Shown in pieces: positions 25,615 to 34,903 of a stretch of 48,103 bases of DNA. Where the stretch lies: the NCBI GenBank assembly GCA_027061995.1, contig JAMOUT010000046.1:1-48103 (forward strand). The letters run 5' to 3'. A program made the translations under genes and the position numbers. Under the pieces are notes generated by a model that was not told where the DNA came from, did not search any database, and was given only the letters and a program-made list of their open reading frames with translations. This stretch comes from Candidatus Aminicenantota bacterium. GTDB taxonomy: Bacteria > Acidobacteriota > Aminicenantia > JAMOAD01. Position 1 is the first letter of the stretch; the number at the start of each line of letters is the position of its first letter.

Positions 25615-26844
25615 CTACTCCTTGATAAAGGTTAAGGCAAAAACCTGTGCATCTATAATAGCATTATTAATAACACAATATTCATTCGGTTTATGAGCTG
25701 TTTTATTTATTTTTCTCCAAACAGCCACATTTAATCCTATATTCCGTAAAAAAGAGGCAAGAGTTGCCACTCCTATACCTGTAACTTTCGGTTCCTTTTT
25801 CAAAACAGTTTTTATTGATTGCTTTAAATTTTTAACAATTTTAGAATTTTCCGGTGTTTTTCTTTCTGTTCTTATCTCAAGGACTTTTGAAACAAATATT
25901 TTTACCCCTTCATCCTCTTCAACCTTTTTAGATATTCTTTTTACCTCCTCTTCAATCTCTTTATTGGAATATTCTGGTAAAACTCTAATATCCATATAAA
26001 ACACATCATTGCCCGGAATCATATTAACATTAGGGATGTTTTTTTCTTTTAAAGTCGGTTCAAAAGTGGAATAAGGGGGGTCGAAGATAGAATCTTGAAA
26101 AGGGAATGTTTTCTCAAGTTCTCTCAATTCCTGAATCAATTTTGCGCACACTTTCAGTGTGTTTTTCCCCAGATGGGGAGTTGATGAATGGGTTGCTTTC
26201 CCTTTTATATGAAATTTAAACCAAATCACCCCTTTTTCAGCTATCTCAATCTTCAATCCGTCGGGCGTTCCTCCGTCGGGAACAATATAATAGTCATCCG
26301 CTGAAAATAGATTCGGGTAATTATTTAATATATACCTCATCCCTTTTTTGGAACCTGATTCTTCATCAGATAAAAAAACAAGATTAATATCATATGGAAT
26401 TTCAACTTTGAACTCCTTTAATGCTTTTACAGCATAAAGAGCTGCCGTTATATCCTGATTATTATCTTCTGTCCCTCTTCCGAAAACTCTACCTTCCGAT
26501 ATATAAGGGTCAAAAGGGTCTCCGTCCCAAAGGGATAGGTCTCCCACAGGTTCAACATCAAGATGGGTTAATAACCATATTTTTCTGTTTTTGTTTTTTC
26601 CTTTGAATGTTCCTATTATATTCGGTCTGTATCCGCTACTGACTTCAAGATCGGGAGCATTAAGTTCGATAATATCATCAGCGCCCAAATCTTTTAATTT
26701 TTCTTTTATCCATTCCCCCTTTTCCCATTCCCCGTCCCCTCCGACATCGGGGGAAAGAGGATGAATTGAAGAAAGTTCGATAATATCATCGGTTATATCT
26801 TCTCTAAAATCTTCTATCGCATCAAGTATCTTTTTTTCAATCAT
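25615..26844 (-). CDS. M20-family dizinc peptidase/deacylase (ArgE/DapE/Acy1 type)
   Basis: Co-catalytic zinc amidohydrolase. Ligands visible: H94 (LLTHLDVEPVG), D127 (GRGTEDNNQ), E161-E162 (SDEESGS), VPDGG around residue 190, and a C-terminal NKTAHKPNEY His. A dimerisation/lid domain lies in between (about 205-310, KGKATHSSTPH). The GRGTEDNNQ form is the one I associate with archaeal diaminopimelate aminotransferase/M20 proteins. Possible activities are N-acyl amino-acid deacylase, desuccinylase or dipeptidase; sequence alone does not decide. It starts about 43 nt after serA with no clear ribosome site and is coupled to folD downstream. Confidence 0.8.
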   Translation of the reverse strand: MIEKKILDAIEDFREDITDDIIELSSIHPLSPDVGGDGEWEKGEWIKEKLKDLGADDIIELNAPDLEVSSGYRPNIIGTFKGKNKNRKIWLLTHLDVEPVGDLSLWDGDPFDPYISEGRVFGRGTEDNNQDITAALYAVKALKEFKVEIPYDINLVFLSDEESGSKKGMRYILNNYPNLFSADDYYIVPDGGTPDGLKIEIAEKGVIWFKFHIKGKATHSSTPHLGKNTLKVCAKLIQELRELEKTFPFQDSIFDPPYSTFEPTLKEKNIPNVNMIPGNDVFYMDIRVLPEYSNKEIEEEVKRISKKVEEDEGVKIFVSKVLEIRTERKTPENSKIVKNLKQSIKTVLKKEPKVTGIGVATLASFLRNIGLNVAVWRKINKTAHKPNEYCVINNAIIDAQVFALTFIKE

Positions 26845-26852
26845 TTTTTTAG

Positions 26853-26880
26853 AAGGGGTATCCTTTAAAAGACACCCCTT
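26853..26880. terminator. Hairpin between serA and the M20 gene
   Basis: AAGGGGT and ACCCCTT form a 7-bp GC-rich stem that extends with imperfect inner pairs. Neither side has a T tract, so it is either a weak or Rho-assisted terminator after serA or an mRNA processing/stability element. Confidence 0.4.
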
Positions 26881-26887
26881 ATATGTT

Positions 26888-27793
26888 TTATTTATTAAAA
26901 AATTCCTTTAAAATTCTGACTACTTCAAGACCTGCCCTTTCCTGTCCCTCTTTTGCCGAAGCTCCGAGATGAGGAAGAGGGATAACTCTCGGATGATCAA
27001 TAAGCTCATAATTCGTCGGAGGCTCCGTCTCAAAAACATCAAGAATAGCAGCTTTTAATTTTCCATTATTCAAAGTCTCAAGAAGAGATTTTTCATTAAT
27101 TGTTCCACCCCTTGCAACATTGATAATTACAGCATTCTCTTTCATAAGTTCAAACTCTTTTTTGTCAATCATGTTTCTTGTTTTGTCGGTTAAAGGCAGA
27201 TGCATTGAGACATAATCCGATTCTTTTAATAAGGTGGCTAAATCAACCTGTTTTGCGGAAACATCCGTTTTAATATCAAAGATATCATAGAATATCACAT
27301 TCATCCCGAGGGCAAGTTCTCTTCTCCCTACCTCTCTTCCGATTCTTCCGAACCCGATTACTCCAGCCGTTTTACCGTATAATTCCGTTCCTCCGAATTT
27401 TTTCTTTTCCCATTTATGCTCTTTCATGGAAGAATAAGCCTGCGGTATCATTCTTGCGGCGGCAAACATCAATCCGATTGTATATTCGGCAACGGTTATT
27501 GAAGTTGCTGTGGGAGTATTAAAAACCTTTATATTTAGTTCCTCGGCTTTTTTAAGATCAACATTATCAAGTCCGATTCCCGCTCTAACAACAACCTTAA
27601 GGTTATCAGCCGCTTCCAAAATTTCCGCTCTAAGTTTTGTAGCACTTCTAATAACAATCCCGTCATAATTTTTTATCTCGTTTTTTAATTCTTCCGGAGT
27701 CATACCTGTTTTAACAGTTATCTCAAAACCATTTATTTTTTTCAATTCACCGATAGCTGTTTCCGGTAATTTATCCGATATCAATATTTTCAT
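26888..27793 (-). CDS. serA: D-3-phosphoglycerate dehydrogenase, short form without ACT domain
   Basis: First step of serine synthesis, oxidising 3-phosphoglycerate with NAD. The D-2-hydroxyacid dehydrogenase fold has VIGFGRIGREV (NAD loop), NVARGG (catalytic Arg), DVFETEPP (Glu) and PHLGAS (His). The protein ends after the substrate-binding domain at 301 residues, so the regulatory ACT domain of the E. coli type is absent and serine feedback through it is not expected. I chose the ATG at 27793, which has a ggagg site 7 nt upstream and overlaps the aminotransferase stop (ATGA). A GTG at 27799 is the alternative. Confidence 0.9.
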   Translation of the reverse strand: MKILISDKLPETAIGELKKINGFEITVKTGMTPEELKNEIKNYDGIVIRSATKLRAEILEAADNLKVVVRAGIGLDNVDLKKAEELNIKVFNTPTATSITVAEYTIGLMFAAARMIPQAYSSMKEHKWEKKKFGGTELYGKTAGVIGFGRIGREVGRRELALGMNVIFYDIFDIKTDVSAKQVDLATLLKESDYVSMHLPLTDKTRNMIDKKEFELMKENAVIINVARGGTINEKSLLETLNNGKLKAAILDVFETEPPTNYELIDHPRVIPLPHLGASAKEGQERAGLEVVRILKEFFNK

Positions 27794-28935
27794 TTCCACT
27801 CCTCCCTAAGGATTTTTTGCGCCATAGCCACCCCTTTTCCGAGTTCAAGTTTATACCCTTCATCAAGAAGAGCCATTTCAAGAGCTGTAAGAGCGGTTAT
27901 AACATCAAAAGCACCCATATACCCGAGATGAGCTATTCTGAAAAACTTTCCTTTCATGGGATCCTGTGCTCCTGAAATATATGCCAGATATTTTGATTGC
28001 ATTGTTTTTACGAGTTTTTTTCCATCAACACCTTCCGGAGTTTTAACCGAAGTTAAAATATTTCCGGGAACTTTTGAAAACAGTTCAAGCCCCATTGCTT
28101 TTACAGCTTCTCTGGTAGCCTTTCCAAGAATCGCATGATGTTCTAAGATTCCTTCAATAGTTTGTTCTTTTATAAGCTTTATTGCTTCCGCTTGCTGATA
28201 AACAAGAGATACCGCCGGTGTATAAGGGGTTGTTCTTTTTGCAAGGCTTTTTCTTGCTTTTTTCATATCAAAATAATATTTGGGCAAGGTTGATGATTCT
28301 ACAAGTTTCCAAGCTTTATCATCAAAAGAGATAAAAGCAAGGCCGGGGGGTATCATTAAGGATTTTTGAGACCCTGTTAATAAAACATTGATTTTCCATT
28401 CATCCATAGGACATTTTGCGGCACCAAGGCCAGATATACCATCCACAACAAGAATAGCATCAGTCTTTGAAACAACCTCCGCATATCCTTTAACATCATA
28501 TACGCTTCCCGTGGAAGTTTCGGAAAGCTGAGTAAAAACAGCCTTTGCATCAGGATTCGCTTTTAGCGTTTCCTCAAGTTTTTCGAGTGAAAGAGCTGTT
28601 CCCCAATCAACGATAATTTCAACAACTTCAATACCGTAAACTCTTGCTATCTGTCCCCATCTTTCTCCGAATTTTCCTCCGTTAATAGTGATAATTTTGT
28701 CCCCGGGAGAGAGAAGATTTACAATAGCTGTTTCCATTGCCCCTGTTCCGGAGCTGGTCAAAGTATAAACATCATTCTTTGTTTGAAAAATATACTGCAT
28801 CCCCTCTGTCATCTCCATAAAAGCATCTGAAAATTCAGCCGATCTGTGATGAATAATAGGTAATGCGGCCTTTGCCAAAACTTTTTCCGGAACCGGTGTT
28901 GGTCCCGGGGATAAAAGATAATACTTTTTGATCAT
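27790..28935 (-). CDS. Class V PLP aminotransferase (serine/alanine-glyoxylate or phosphoserine type)
   Basis: PLP enzyme of the class V group: LLSPGPTPVPEKV at the N-terminus, SSGTGAMETA, VVDGISGLGA and the PLP lysine K191 in LTGSQKSLMIPPG. The C-terminus RIAHLGYMGAFD is typical of the alanine-glyoxylate aminotransferase branch used by thermophiles and methanogens in place of SerC. The 4-nt overlap with serA says its job is probably the second step of serine synthesis (3-phosphohydroxypyruvate to phosphoserine) or serine-glyoxylate exchange; context favours the former. It is the first gene of this minus-strand operon, with a ggaggg site. Confidence 0.85.
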   Translation of the reverse strand: MIKKYYLLSPGPTPVPEKVLAKAALPIIHHRSAEFSDAFMEMTEGMQYIFQTKNDVYTLTSSGTGAMETAIVNLLSPGDKIITINGGKFGERWGQIARVYGIEVVEIIVDWGTALSLEKLEETLKANPDAKAVFTQLSETSTGSVYDVKGYAEVVSKTDAILVVDGISGLGAAKCPMDEWKINVLLTGSQKSLMIPPGLAFISFDDKAWKLVESSTLPKYYFDMKKARKSLAKRTTPYTPAVSLVYQQAEAIKLIKEQTIEGILEHHAILGKATREAVKAMGLELFSKVPGNILTSVKTPEGVDGKKLVKTMQSKYLAYISGAQDPMKGKFFRIAHLGYMGAFDVITALTALEMALLDEGYKLELGKGVAMAQKILREEWK

Positions 28936-28984
28936 ATGAAACCCTCCAAATTATAAAATATTTATTAAATTATTATAAAATAAA

Positions 28985-29013
28985 ATTATAATAAATTATG
29001 GATCTTTTGTAAA
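28985..29013 (-). promoter_or_regulatory. Promoter of the serine operon
   Basis: On the minus strand TTTACA (29013-29008), a 17-nt spacer and TATAAT (28990-28985), giving a leader of about 45 nt before the aminotransferase ATG. It is divergent from the promoter at 29050-29079. Confidence 0.55.
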
Positions 29014-29049
29014 CCTCCCCTTATAAGGTTTTGTGAATAAAAAATTTAC

Positions 29050-29079
29050 TTGACTTGTTTCAACAGACTGCTTTATAAT
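29050..29079 (+). promoter_or_regulatory. Promoter of the outer-membrane-protein gene
   Basis: TTGACT at 29050-29055, an 18-nt spacer and consensus TATAAT at 29074-29079, about 32 nt before the ATG. Confidence 0.6.
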
Positions 29080-29111
29080 AAAGAATTAGATATAAAAAAT
29101 AAGGAGAAAAG

Positions 29112-29837
29112 ATGAGAAGAACTATCATTTTTTTTGTTATCATATTGAGTTTTAGTTTCCCTCGTAAAGCAAATTCAAAAATATTGATAAATTTGAACGG
29201 CGGATTAACACTCCATACGGCTACAATAAATGACAATTGGACAGATGATTATTATAAAGAAAGCTATCTGCAGAAAAATTCGTATAAAGAAAAAACCGGT
29301 TATAATATAGGTTTTGATATATCTTATATGTTTTTAAATAATGGAGGGATAAATATCGCTATGGAGAAAACTCTCGCTGACATGGAGGGTTGTTTTTACG
29401 GAGAATATCCCCATCCTTTTTATTTTAATTCCCCGAGAAAAATCGATTGGACAAAAGATACGAATTTTAATATAACACAATTTGATTTGGATTTTATATA
29501 TGGGTTTGGCAATTCCACTATTTTTAGAAGTTATGCTTTTTTCGGACTCAGTTTCTTTCAAGGCAAACCCGCTTTTCTAACTTCCGTTAGCTTTAATGAG
29601 GTTTATCCTTATGATGTTTTACAAATTAAAGAGACCTTCTATAATAATAAAACATATAATTCCACCGGTTTTAATATAGGAGTCTCTTTTTATAGAAAAG
29701 TAGTCTCTAATTTTTCCATTGGAATAAAAATTAAATATTCTTACGGCAAATTTGATATAGAAAGGGAAAATCTTTCGGACATGAAGATTCCTCTTCAAAA
29801 CTTGAAATTTCAGGCAAGCTTTTCTTATGTTTTTTAA
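29112..29837 (+). CDS. Probable outer-membrane beta-barrel protein
   Basis: Signal peptide (FFVIILSFSFP, residues about 6-20), then alternating polar/aromatic strands with Gly turns (ILINLNGGLTLHTA, GYNIGFDISYMF, GFNIGVSFYRKV, SIGIKIKYSYG) and a C-terminal ASFSYVF ending in Phe, the usual BamA recognition signal. At 241 residues, 8-10 strands would fit. There is no recognisable family motif. An aaggagaaaag site gives the start. It stands alone on its own promoter; the following gap of 177 nt contains nothing I can identify. Function unknown. Confidence 0.65.
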   Translation: MRRTIIFFVIILSFSFPRKANSKILINLNGGLTLHTATINDNWTDDYYKESYLQKNSYKEKTGYNIGFDISYMFLNNGGINIAMEKTLADMEGCFYGEYPHPFYFNSPRKIDWTKDTNFNITQFDLDFIYGFGNSTIFRSYAFFGLSFFQGKPAFLTSVSFNEVYPYDVLQIKETFYNNKTYNSTGFNIGVSFYRKVVSNFSIGIKIKYSYGKFDIERENLSDMKIPLQNLKFQASFSYVF

Positions 29838-30014
29838 TATTAACACTCTTAAAAACAAAAATAAATCATATCGCTTTACTTGTTCGAGATAAAACAGAAA
29901 GAATAACTCAAAACACAATATTCTCCCCTATGGTGAGAACCTTAACAACTCAGTGTTTTAAAATAAGGAAACTTATGGTAAAATTAATCATTAGATTGTA
30001 ATAAGGAGTTTATC

Positions 30015-30623
30015 ATGGAAGAGAAATGGCTTGAAGCATCGGATATCAATGTAGAAGAGATAATGAAAAAAATAAGAGAAAGAGTTGAAGATAAAAAGAA
30101 GAAAGGCATCTATAAAGAAGAAGAGATTAAGGATATTGAGAATGTGGAACTTTTCCCTCTTCCCGATATTCTTGATGTTCCTGTTGTATATAGCCCCGAG
30201 GATCTTGAAAGGGGGTTTGAAAAGATAAAAGAGCTTTCAAATGTTAAATTAATAGAGCTTGAAAAACCTCCCCAATCAAAATTAAAAATAAAAATCAGAA
30301 ATTTTATGATTAAAATTAGAAACAAGATTTTCCCCCTTTTGAATTTCATCTCTTTTTTCACACTTTCGGAACTTTATGCTTCAGTGGATCTTAATAAAGA
30401 AAAAATCAATATTCTTGTGGATAAAAATAGTGAAGTTTTAAACCTATATAAAGAACATCTTAAAATATTGCACAATTATATCCATCATATAACGACAGAG
30501 ATAACAAAATTAAAAATAGAAAATGATGAATTAAAAGTTCGGTTAAAAGAGATTGAAAACAAACTGGGGTTTCTTGAAGACAGAGAAAGAACTTTAGAAA
30601 AAGAGACTATTGAAAAAGAATGA
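30015..30623 (+). CDS. Coiled-coil protein with DVxxIM motif of glycan-synthesis loci
   Basis: No catalytic domain. The N-terminus SDINVEEIMKKIRERV resembles a short motif found at the start of many methyltransferases and glycosyltransferases of surface-polysaccharide clusters. A hydrophobic/amphipathic stretch follows (residues about 95-125, FMIKIRNKIFPLLNFISFF), possibly membrane-associated, then a coiled coil from about 145 to 202. It overlaps the following glycosyltransferase gene by 4 nt, so it may scaffold or anchor that enzyme (inference). An ataaggagtttatc site gives the start. Confidence 0.6.
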   Translation: MEEKWLEASDINVEEIMKKIRERVEDKKKKGIYKEEEIKDIENVELFPLPDILDVPVVYSPEDLERGFEKIKELSNVKLIELEKPPQSKLKIKIRNFMIKIRNKIFPLLNFISFFTLSELYASVDLNKEKINILVDKNSEVLNLYKEHLKILHNYIHHITTEITKLKIENDELKVRLKEIENKLGFLEDRERTLEKETIEKE

Positions 30624-31687
30624 AAGTTCACCAAATTGTAACATCTTTAACCTACGGGGATGCCATATCAAATGAAACACTTGCAATAAAAAAATTTCTT
30701 AATGAAGAGGGGATAGAGAGTGAGATTTACGGATATTATCATCATCCGAAACTATCAAAATATTTTAACCATTATTCTTCCTTTTTATCTCAATCTTCAA
30801 AAGATGATATTTTAATCTTCCATTTTTCAATCGGTTCCCCTGTTTCAAAAACCTATTTTCAAGCAAAAGAGAAAAAAATCATGATTTATCATAATATAAC
30901 CCCTTATAAATTCTTTGAAAATTACCACAGAATACTTGCCAAAGAGTGTTATAAAGGGAGATTAGAGCTTGAGAAGTTCGTAAATAAAACTGATTTAGGG
31001 CTTGGCGATTCGGAATATAACAGATTGGAGCTTGAGGAATTAGGATTTAAAAAAACAGGTGTTTTGCCGATTGTCATGGATTTTGCAAAATTTGATAGAG
31101 ACGGAAGTAAAATCATTAAGAGCCTTTACGGAGATGATAAATTTAATATTTTATTTGTCGGAAGGGTTATCCCGAATAAAAAGATAGATGAACTTGTAAA
31201 ATTATTCGCTATTTATCAGAAATATTACAATCCCAATTCCAGATTAATCATTGCGGGTGAATACAGAGGGTTTGAAAGATATTTAAGTGATATCTATCAA
31301 ATTATAGGAAAATATCAAGTAAAGGATGTTATTTTAACCGGACATATATCTTTTAATGATCTTGTGGCTTTTTACAAAATAGCGGATCTTTATATATCTC
31401 TTTCCGAACACGAAGGTTTCGGGGTTCCTCTTCTTGAAGCTTTTTATAATAAAATTCCGGTTATAGGTTATGATGCCGGAGCCGTAAAAGAAACCATGAA
31501 TGGCGGAGGTATCATAATAAAAGAGAAAAATTTTGGAAAGCTCGGAGCTCTTATGGAAGAGATAAGAACAGATAATATCCTAAAAGATAAAATTATAATG
31601 GGTCAGAATAAAGCCCTTGAAAAATATTCATATGAAAATATAAAAAAAATATTGTTAAATCATATAAATAATCTAAAGGAGATATAA
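30620..31687 (+). CDS. Glycosyltransferase family 4 (GT-B fold)
   Basis: Retaining glycosyltransferase with the C-terminal Rossmann domain of the GT4 type: FVGRVIPNKKID, LIIAGEYRG, VILTGHISFNDLVAFYKIADLYI and the E265-x7-E273 signature in SEHEGFGVPLLEA. The N-terminal domain has the HNITPYKFF acceptor-side motif seen in related polysaccharide enzymes. It has no membrane segment and acts on the cytoplasmic face. Donor and acceptor cannot be read from sequence. It overlaps both neighbours closely (4 nt upstream, 1-nt gap downstream). Confidence 0.9.
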   Translation: MKVHQIVTSLTYGDAISNETLAIKKFLNEEGIESEIYGYYHHPKLSKYFNHYSSFLSQSSKDDILIFHFSIGSPVSKTYFQAKEKKIMIYHNITPYKFFENYHRILAKECYKGRLELEKFVNKTDLGLGDSEYNRLELEELGFKKTGVLPIVMDFAKFDRDGSKIIKSLYGDDKFNILFVGRVIPNKKIDELVKLFAIYQKYYNPNSRLIIAGEYRGFERYLSDIYQIIGKYQVKDVILTGHISFNDLVAFYKIADLYISLSEHEGFGVPLLEAFYNKIPVIGYDAGAVKETMNGGGIIIKEKNFGKLGALMEEIRTDNILKDKIIMGQNKALEKYSYENIKKILLNHINNLKEI

Positions 31688-31688
31688 T

Positions 31689-33299
31689 ATGAAAAAAATT
31701 TCATTATTTATTCTTATTATTTTTCTATCCGTTTTATTTTTAAGTGCTGACGAAGGTAAAATTTTAGACAGTTACACTCTTAATATAAAAAAACCCACAG
31801 GATTATCGTTTGACGGAACAAATTTTTGGGTTTCGGACAGACTTTCCGCAAAAATATATAAAATATCAAAACAGGGAAAAGTATTAGAAAGTTTTCAAGC
31901 TCCCGGACCTTGGCCAATCGGCATAGCGTATTGCAATGGTAAGTTGTGGGTAGCGGACAGAGCTGATAAAAAAGCTTATCTTATCTCTCTTGACGGTAAA
32001 ACAATTTATAAATCGATTGTAATCCCGACGAGAACGCCCACCGGAATTACAGTGGTAAAAGACGGGTTATGGGTGGCAACAGAAAGAGATAATAAGATAA
32101 TTAAAATCAGCAAAACAGATGGTTCTATATTACAAGAGTTTCCCGCCCCCAAATATTTGAACGGAATCCATGTTTATGATAATAATGGTAATTTTTTTGC
32201 AACTTCAAGAATTAATGATAGGGTTTACAGAGGTTCGATAAAGAACGGGATTTTTTATTTTTATTTTCCGGTTAATTATTCCTATTCATGGGGTGTTTTT
32301 TATGACGGGAAAAATCTTTGGAATCTCGATCAGGCGGGAAAGACCTTGAATAAATTATATTATTCCGAAAAAGACAACTGGATTAAAGGAAAAGCAAAAG
32401 AGAGAATCATAAGGTATAGAAGCGGAATATATAATTATGGTCCGGGGAAAGTAAAAGATCTTAAAATTTATGTGGCTCTTCCGGAAAATAAATATAATCA
32501 AAAAATAGAATCCGTTAAATATTATTTTAAAGGAAAACAAATAAAACCTGAGAAAATCATCAATGATAAAACAGGGCAAAAATACGCATACTTTATTATA
32601 AAAGAGGTAAAAGCCGGAGAAAGGGTAAGAGTCATAGCCGAATACAGATTTATTCATCAGGAAGTCCAAGCTGTTTTAACACCGGAGAAAATTAAAGGAG
32701 GTATTCCTGAAAATATAAAGAAGATTTATCTTGGGAACGGAGAGAGATTTGATTATAATAATCCTTATATAGAAAACAAAGTTAAGGAGCTTTTAAAAGG
32801 GTGTGACAATTATTATATGAAGGTTTATAAATTATATAAGTTTGTAGGAGATACTGTTACATATAAACTTTACGGAGGTTGGGAACCCGCTCCCATTGTT
32901 TTGGAGAGAGGCTCGGGTTCATGTTCGGAATACAGTTTCAGTTTTCTCGCACTTCTTAGAAAAGCGGGAATTCCCGCACGATATGTGGGAACAATTTCAA
33001 GAAGGGGAGATGACATAGGATTTGACGATGTTTTTCACAGATGGGTTGAGGTTTATTTCCCCGGATTCGGTTGGGCACCGGTTGACCCTGATGCCGGAGA
33101 TAGTAAAGTTATTGATAATCAAATCTTTTTTTACGGAGGAACAAAGAGAAGATATCTTATAACAACAAGACATGTGGGACCTTCCCCTTATTTAAAATGG
33201 GAATACAACTCGGTAATGTATTGGACAACAGAGGGAAGAGCTAAGGTTTATGAGGATAGAGTTGCTGAATGGTATCTTCCGAAAAAAAACAATAGGTGA
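31689..33299 (+). CDS. Exported propeller-transglutaminase-like protein
   Basis: Signal peptide (residues 3-20), then a six- or seven-bladed NHL/Vgb-like propeller (about 25-230, repeats of WVSDR, WVADR, WVATER), a beta-sandwich linker (about 240-335) and a transglutaminase-core domain with C412 (GSGSCSEYSF), H450 (FHRWVEVYFPGFGW) and D466 (APVDPD). The triad is complete. Bacterial transglut-core proteins of this kind are usually proteases or amidases rather than cross-linkers. A periplasmic location next to an amidase suggests action on a peptide or peptidoglycan. The propeller fusion is unusual to me. Confidence 0.8.
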   Translation: MKKISLFILIIFLSVLFLSADEGKILDSYTLNIKKPTGLSFDGTNFWVSDRLSAKIYKISKQGKVLESFQAPGPWPIGIAYCNGKLWVADRADKKAYLISLDGKTIYKSIVIPTRTPTGITVVKDGLWVATERDNKIIKISKTDGSILQEFPAPKYLNGIHVYDNNGNFFATSRINDRVYRGSIKNGIFYFYFPVNYSYSWGVFYDGKNLWNLDQAGKTLNKLYYSEKDNWIKGKAKERIIRYRSGIYNYGPGKVKDLKIYVALPENKYNQKIESVKYYFKGKQIKPEKIINDKTGQKYAYFIIKEVKAGERVRVIAEYRFIHQEVQAVLTPEKIKGGIPENIKKIYLGNGERFDYNNPYIENKVKELLKGCDNYYMKVYKLYKFVGDTVTYKLYGGWEPAPIVLERGSGSCSEYSFSFLALLRKAGIPARYVGTISRRGDDIGFDDVFHRWVEVYFPGFGWAPVDPDAGDSKVIDNQIFFYGGTKRRYLITTRHVGPSPYLKWEYNSVMYWTTEGRAKVYEDRVAEWYLPKKNNR

Positions 33300-34528
33300 A
33301 AAAAAACAGATATTTAATTTTGATTTTCCTCTTTTTATGGGGAAATTCTTTATTTGCGACTAATTCCGCAATTTTAAAGGATATAAGATACTTTAGTTAT
33401 AAAGATTATACCAGAGTGGTTCTTGATCTTTCAAAGCCTATCAGATATAAGGAAAAAGAGCTTAAAGAAAAAGACAGAGTTCGATTTTTTCTTGATCTTA
33501 AAAACACTGTTCTCTCAAAAAAACTTAAGGGGAAAAAGAGAATTGTGTTTAATAGAAACTATATAAGAGAGATAAGAATCGGACAATTCAAAAAAGATAT
33601 TGCAAGGGTTGTTCTTGAATTTAAAGAGGTTAAGGAAAAAAAACATTTTGCTCTTAAACAGCCTTTCAGAATAGTGATTGATATCTTTGGAACACGGGGA
33701 GAAAAGAATGGAATAAAAACAACAATAAAAAACAGTAATAAACCGAATAAAAAGAAAATCGGTAAAATCTCAAATACTAAACCTGTTAAAACTGGAACCG
33801 CAAAACTTGACGGAGATAAAAAATTCTCCATGGCTCGACAATTGGCTCTTACGGTTAAAACAATTGTCCTTGACCCCGGTCACGGAGGAAAAGACCCGGG
33901 AACAATTGGAAAATATTATAAAACAAAAGAAAAAACAGTTGTTTTGGATATAGCGAAAAGAGTTGAATATTATATTACAAGATATACCAAAATTAAAGTT
34001 TATATGACAAGAAGAACTGATGTTTTTATCCCTCTTGAGGAAAGAACCGCTTTTGCAAATTCAAAACACGCTGATCTTTTTATCTCAATTCACGCAAATT
34101 CCGCAAAAAACAGAAAAGCCTACGGACTTGAAACTTTCTGGCTAAATTTTACAACGGACGCACACTCTATAAGTGTTGCGGCAAAGGAAAATGCTTCATC
34201 AAGTCGTTCCATATGGGAGCTCAAAGGACTTTTAAAAAAAATAACTTTAACTTCAAAATTAATCGAATCAAGAATTTTCGCTCAAAAAGTGCAATACTCC
34301 ACCTTATATTATCTTCGCAGATACTACAGATACCCCGATTATAAAGTCCGAAAAGCCCCTTTTTATGTTTTAATAGGAGCTTCCATGCCCGCTATTCTTG
34401 TTGAAACAGGCTTTCTAAGTAATAGGACGAATGAGAGACTTCTAAGAATGTCTTCGTTTAGAAATAGAATAGCTTACGGAATATTTCTCGGGGTGAAAAA
34501 ATATATTAAATCACTAAACGGTAAATAA
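33296..34528 (+). CDS. N-acetylmuramoyl-L-alanine amidase with AMIN domain (AmiC-like)
   Basis: Zinc amidase that cleaves the lactyl-peptide bond of peptidoglycan. Signal peptide (residues 5-21), AMIN-type domain (about 28-130) that targets septal glycan or secretins, a Lys/Asn-rich linker (135-180) and Amidase_3 domain with zinc ligands H196 (DPGHGGKDPG), E212 and H266 (SIHANS) and catalytic E370 (LVETGFLSN). The start is GTG, overlapping the previous stop by 4 nt. It is the last gene of the four-gene envelope operon. Confidence 0.93.
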   Translation: MKKNRYLILIFLFLWGNSLFATNSAILKDIRYFSYKDYTRVVLDLSKPIRYKEKELKEKDRVRFFLDLKNTVLSKKLKGKKRIVFNRNYIREIRIGQFKKDIARVVLEFKEVKEKKHFALKQPFRIVIDIFGTRGEKNGIKTTIKNSNKPNKKKIGKISNTKPVKTGTAKLDGDKKFSMARQLALTVKTIVLDPGHGGKDPGTIGKYYKTKEKTVVLDIAKRVEYYITRYTKIKVYMTRRTDVFIPLEERTAFANSKHADLFISIHANSAKNRKAYGLETFWLNFTTDAHSISVAAKENASSSRSIWELKGLLKKITLTSKLIESRIFAQKVQYSTLYYLRRYYRYPDYKVRKAPFYVLIGASMPAILVETGFLSNRTNERLLRMSSFRNRIAYGIFLGVKKYIKSLNGK

Positions 34529-34662
34529 AGTATGATTACAGAATACTAATATCCATAATTCAAAATTTCATTTTCCTCTAAACCAAAGATTATTTTATTT
34601 TTTGCGAATAAAAAAAGTTTATTTAAAGAAGATTATATTAGGGAAACATCATGATTTTGTGA

Positions 34663-34896
34663 TTATCCTCCCGAATATATATGAGAGATTACAATTCTAT
34701 CACCATCGTTTAATAAATCATCCTCTTTTATCGGCTTACCGTTTCTTAATATCAGCTTTCTGTTTTTTTTATAATCTTCCAGTCCGAGTTTTTCTATAAT
34801 AGTTTTTAATGTTGAGTTATCGGGTAAGATATAATCTTTCTCTGAAAATCTCATTTTATTGATTAAAGAGCCGATAAATACAACCGTGATTTTCAT
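34663..34896 (-). CDS. MoaD/ThiS-family sulfur carrier-like protein
   Basis: A 77-residue beta-grasp protein ending in Gly-Gly (HIYSGG), as needed for C-terminal adenylation and thiocarboxylation. NGKPIKEDDLLNDGDRI matches the last half of MoaD/ThiS. It starts 7 nt after the aldehyde ferredoxin oxidoreductase gene, where such proteins are often found, so it probably supplies sulfur for the tungstopterin cofactor of that enzyme. No MoeB/ThiF-like activating enzyme is in the window. The 134-nt gap to the convergent amidase gene holds no feature I can support. Confidence 0.85.
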   Translation of the reverse strand: MKITVVFIGSLINKMRFSEKDYILPDNSTLKTIIEKLGLEDYKKNRKLILRNGKPIKEDDLLNDGDRIVISHIYSGG

Positions 34897-34903
34897 AAAC
34901 AGG

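Noticed and set aside
34602-34799. 65-codon plus-strand open frame
   Set aside because: Overlaps the MoaD/ThiS-like gene on the other strand, whose family match is clear.
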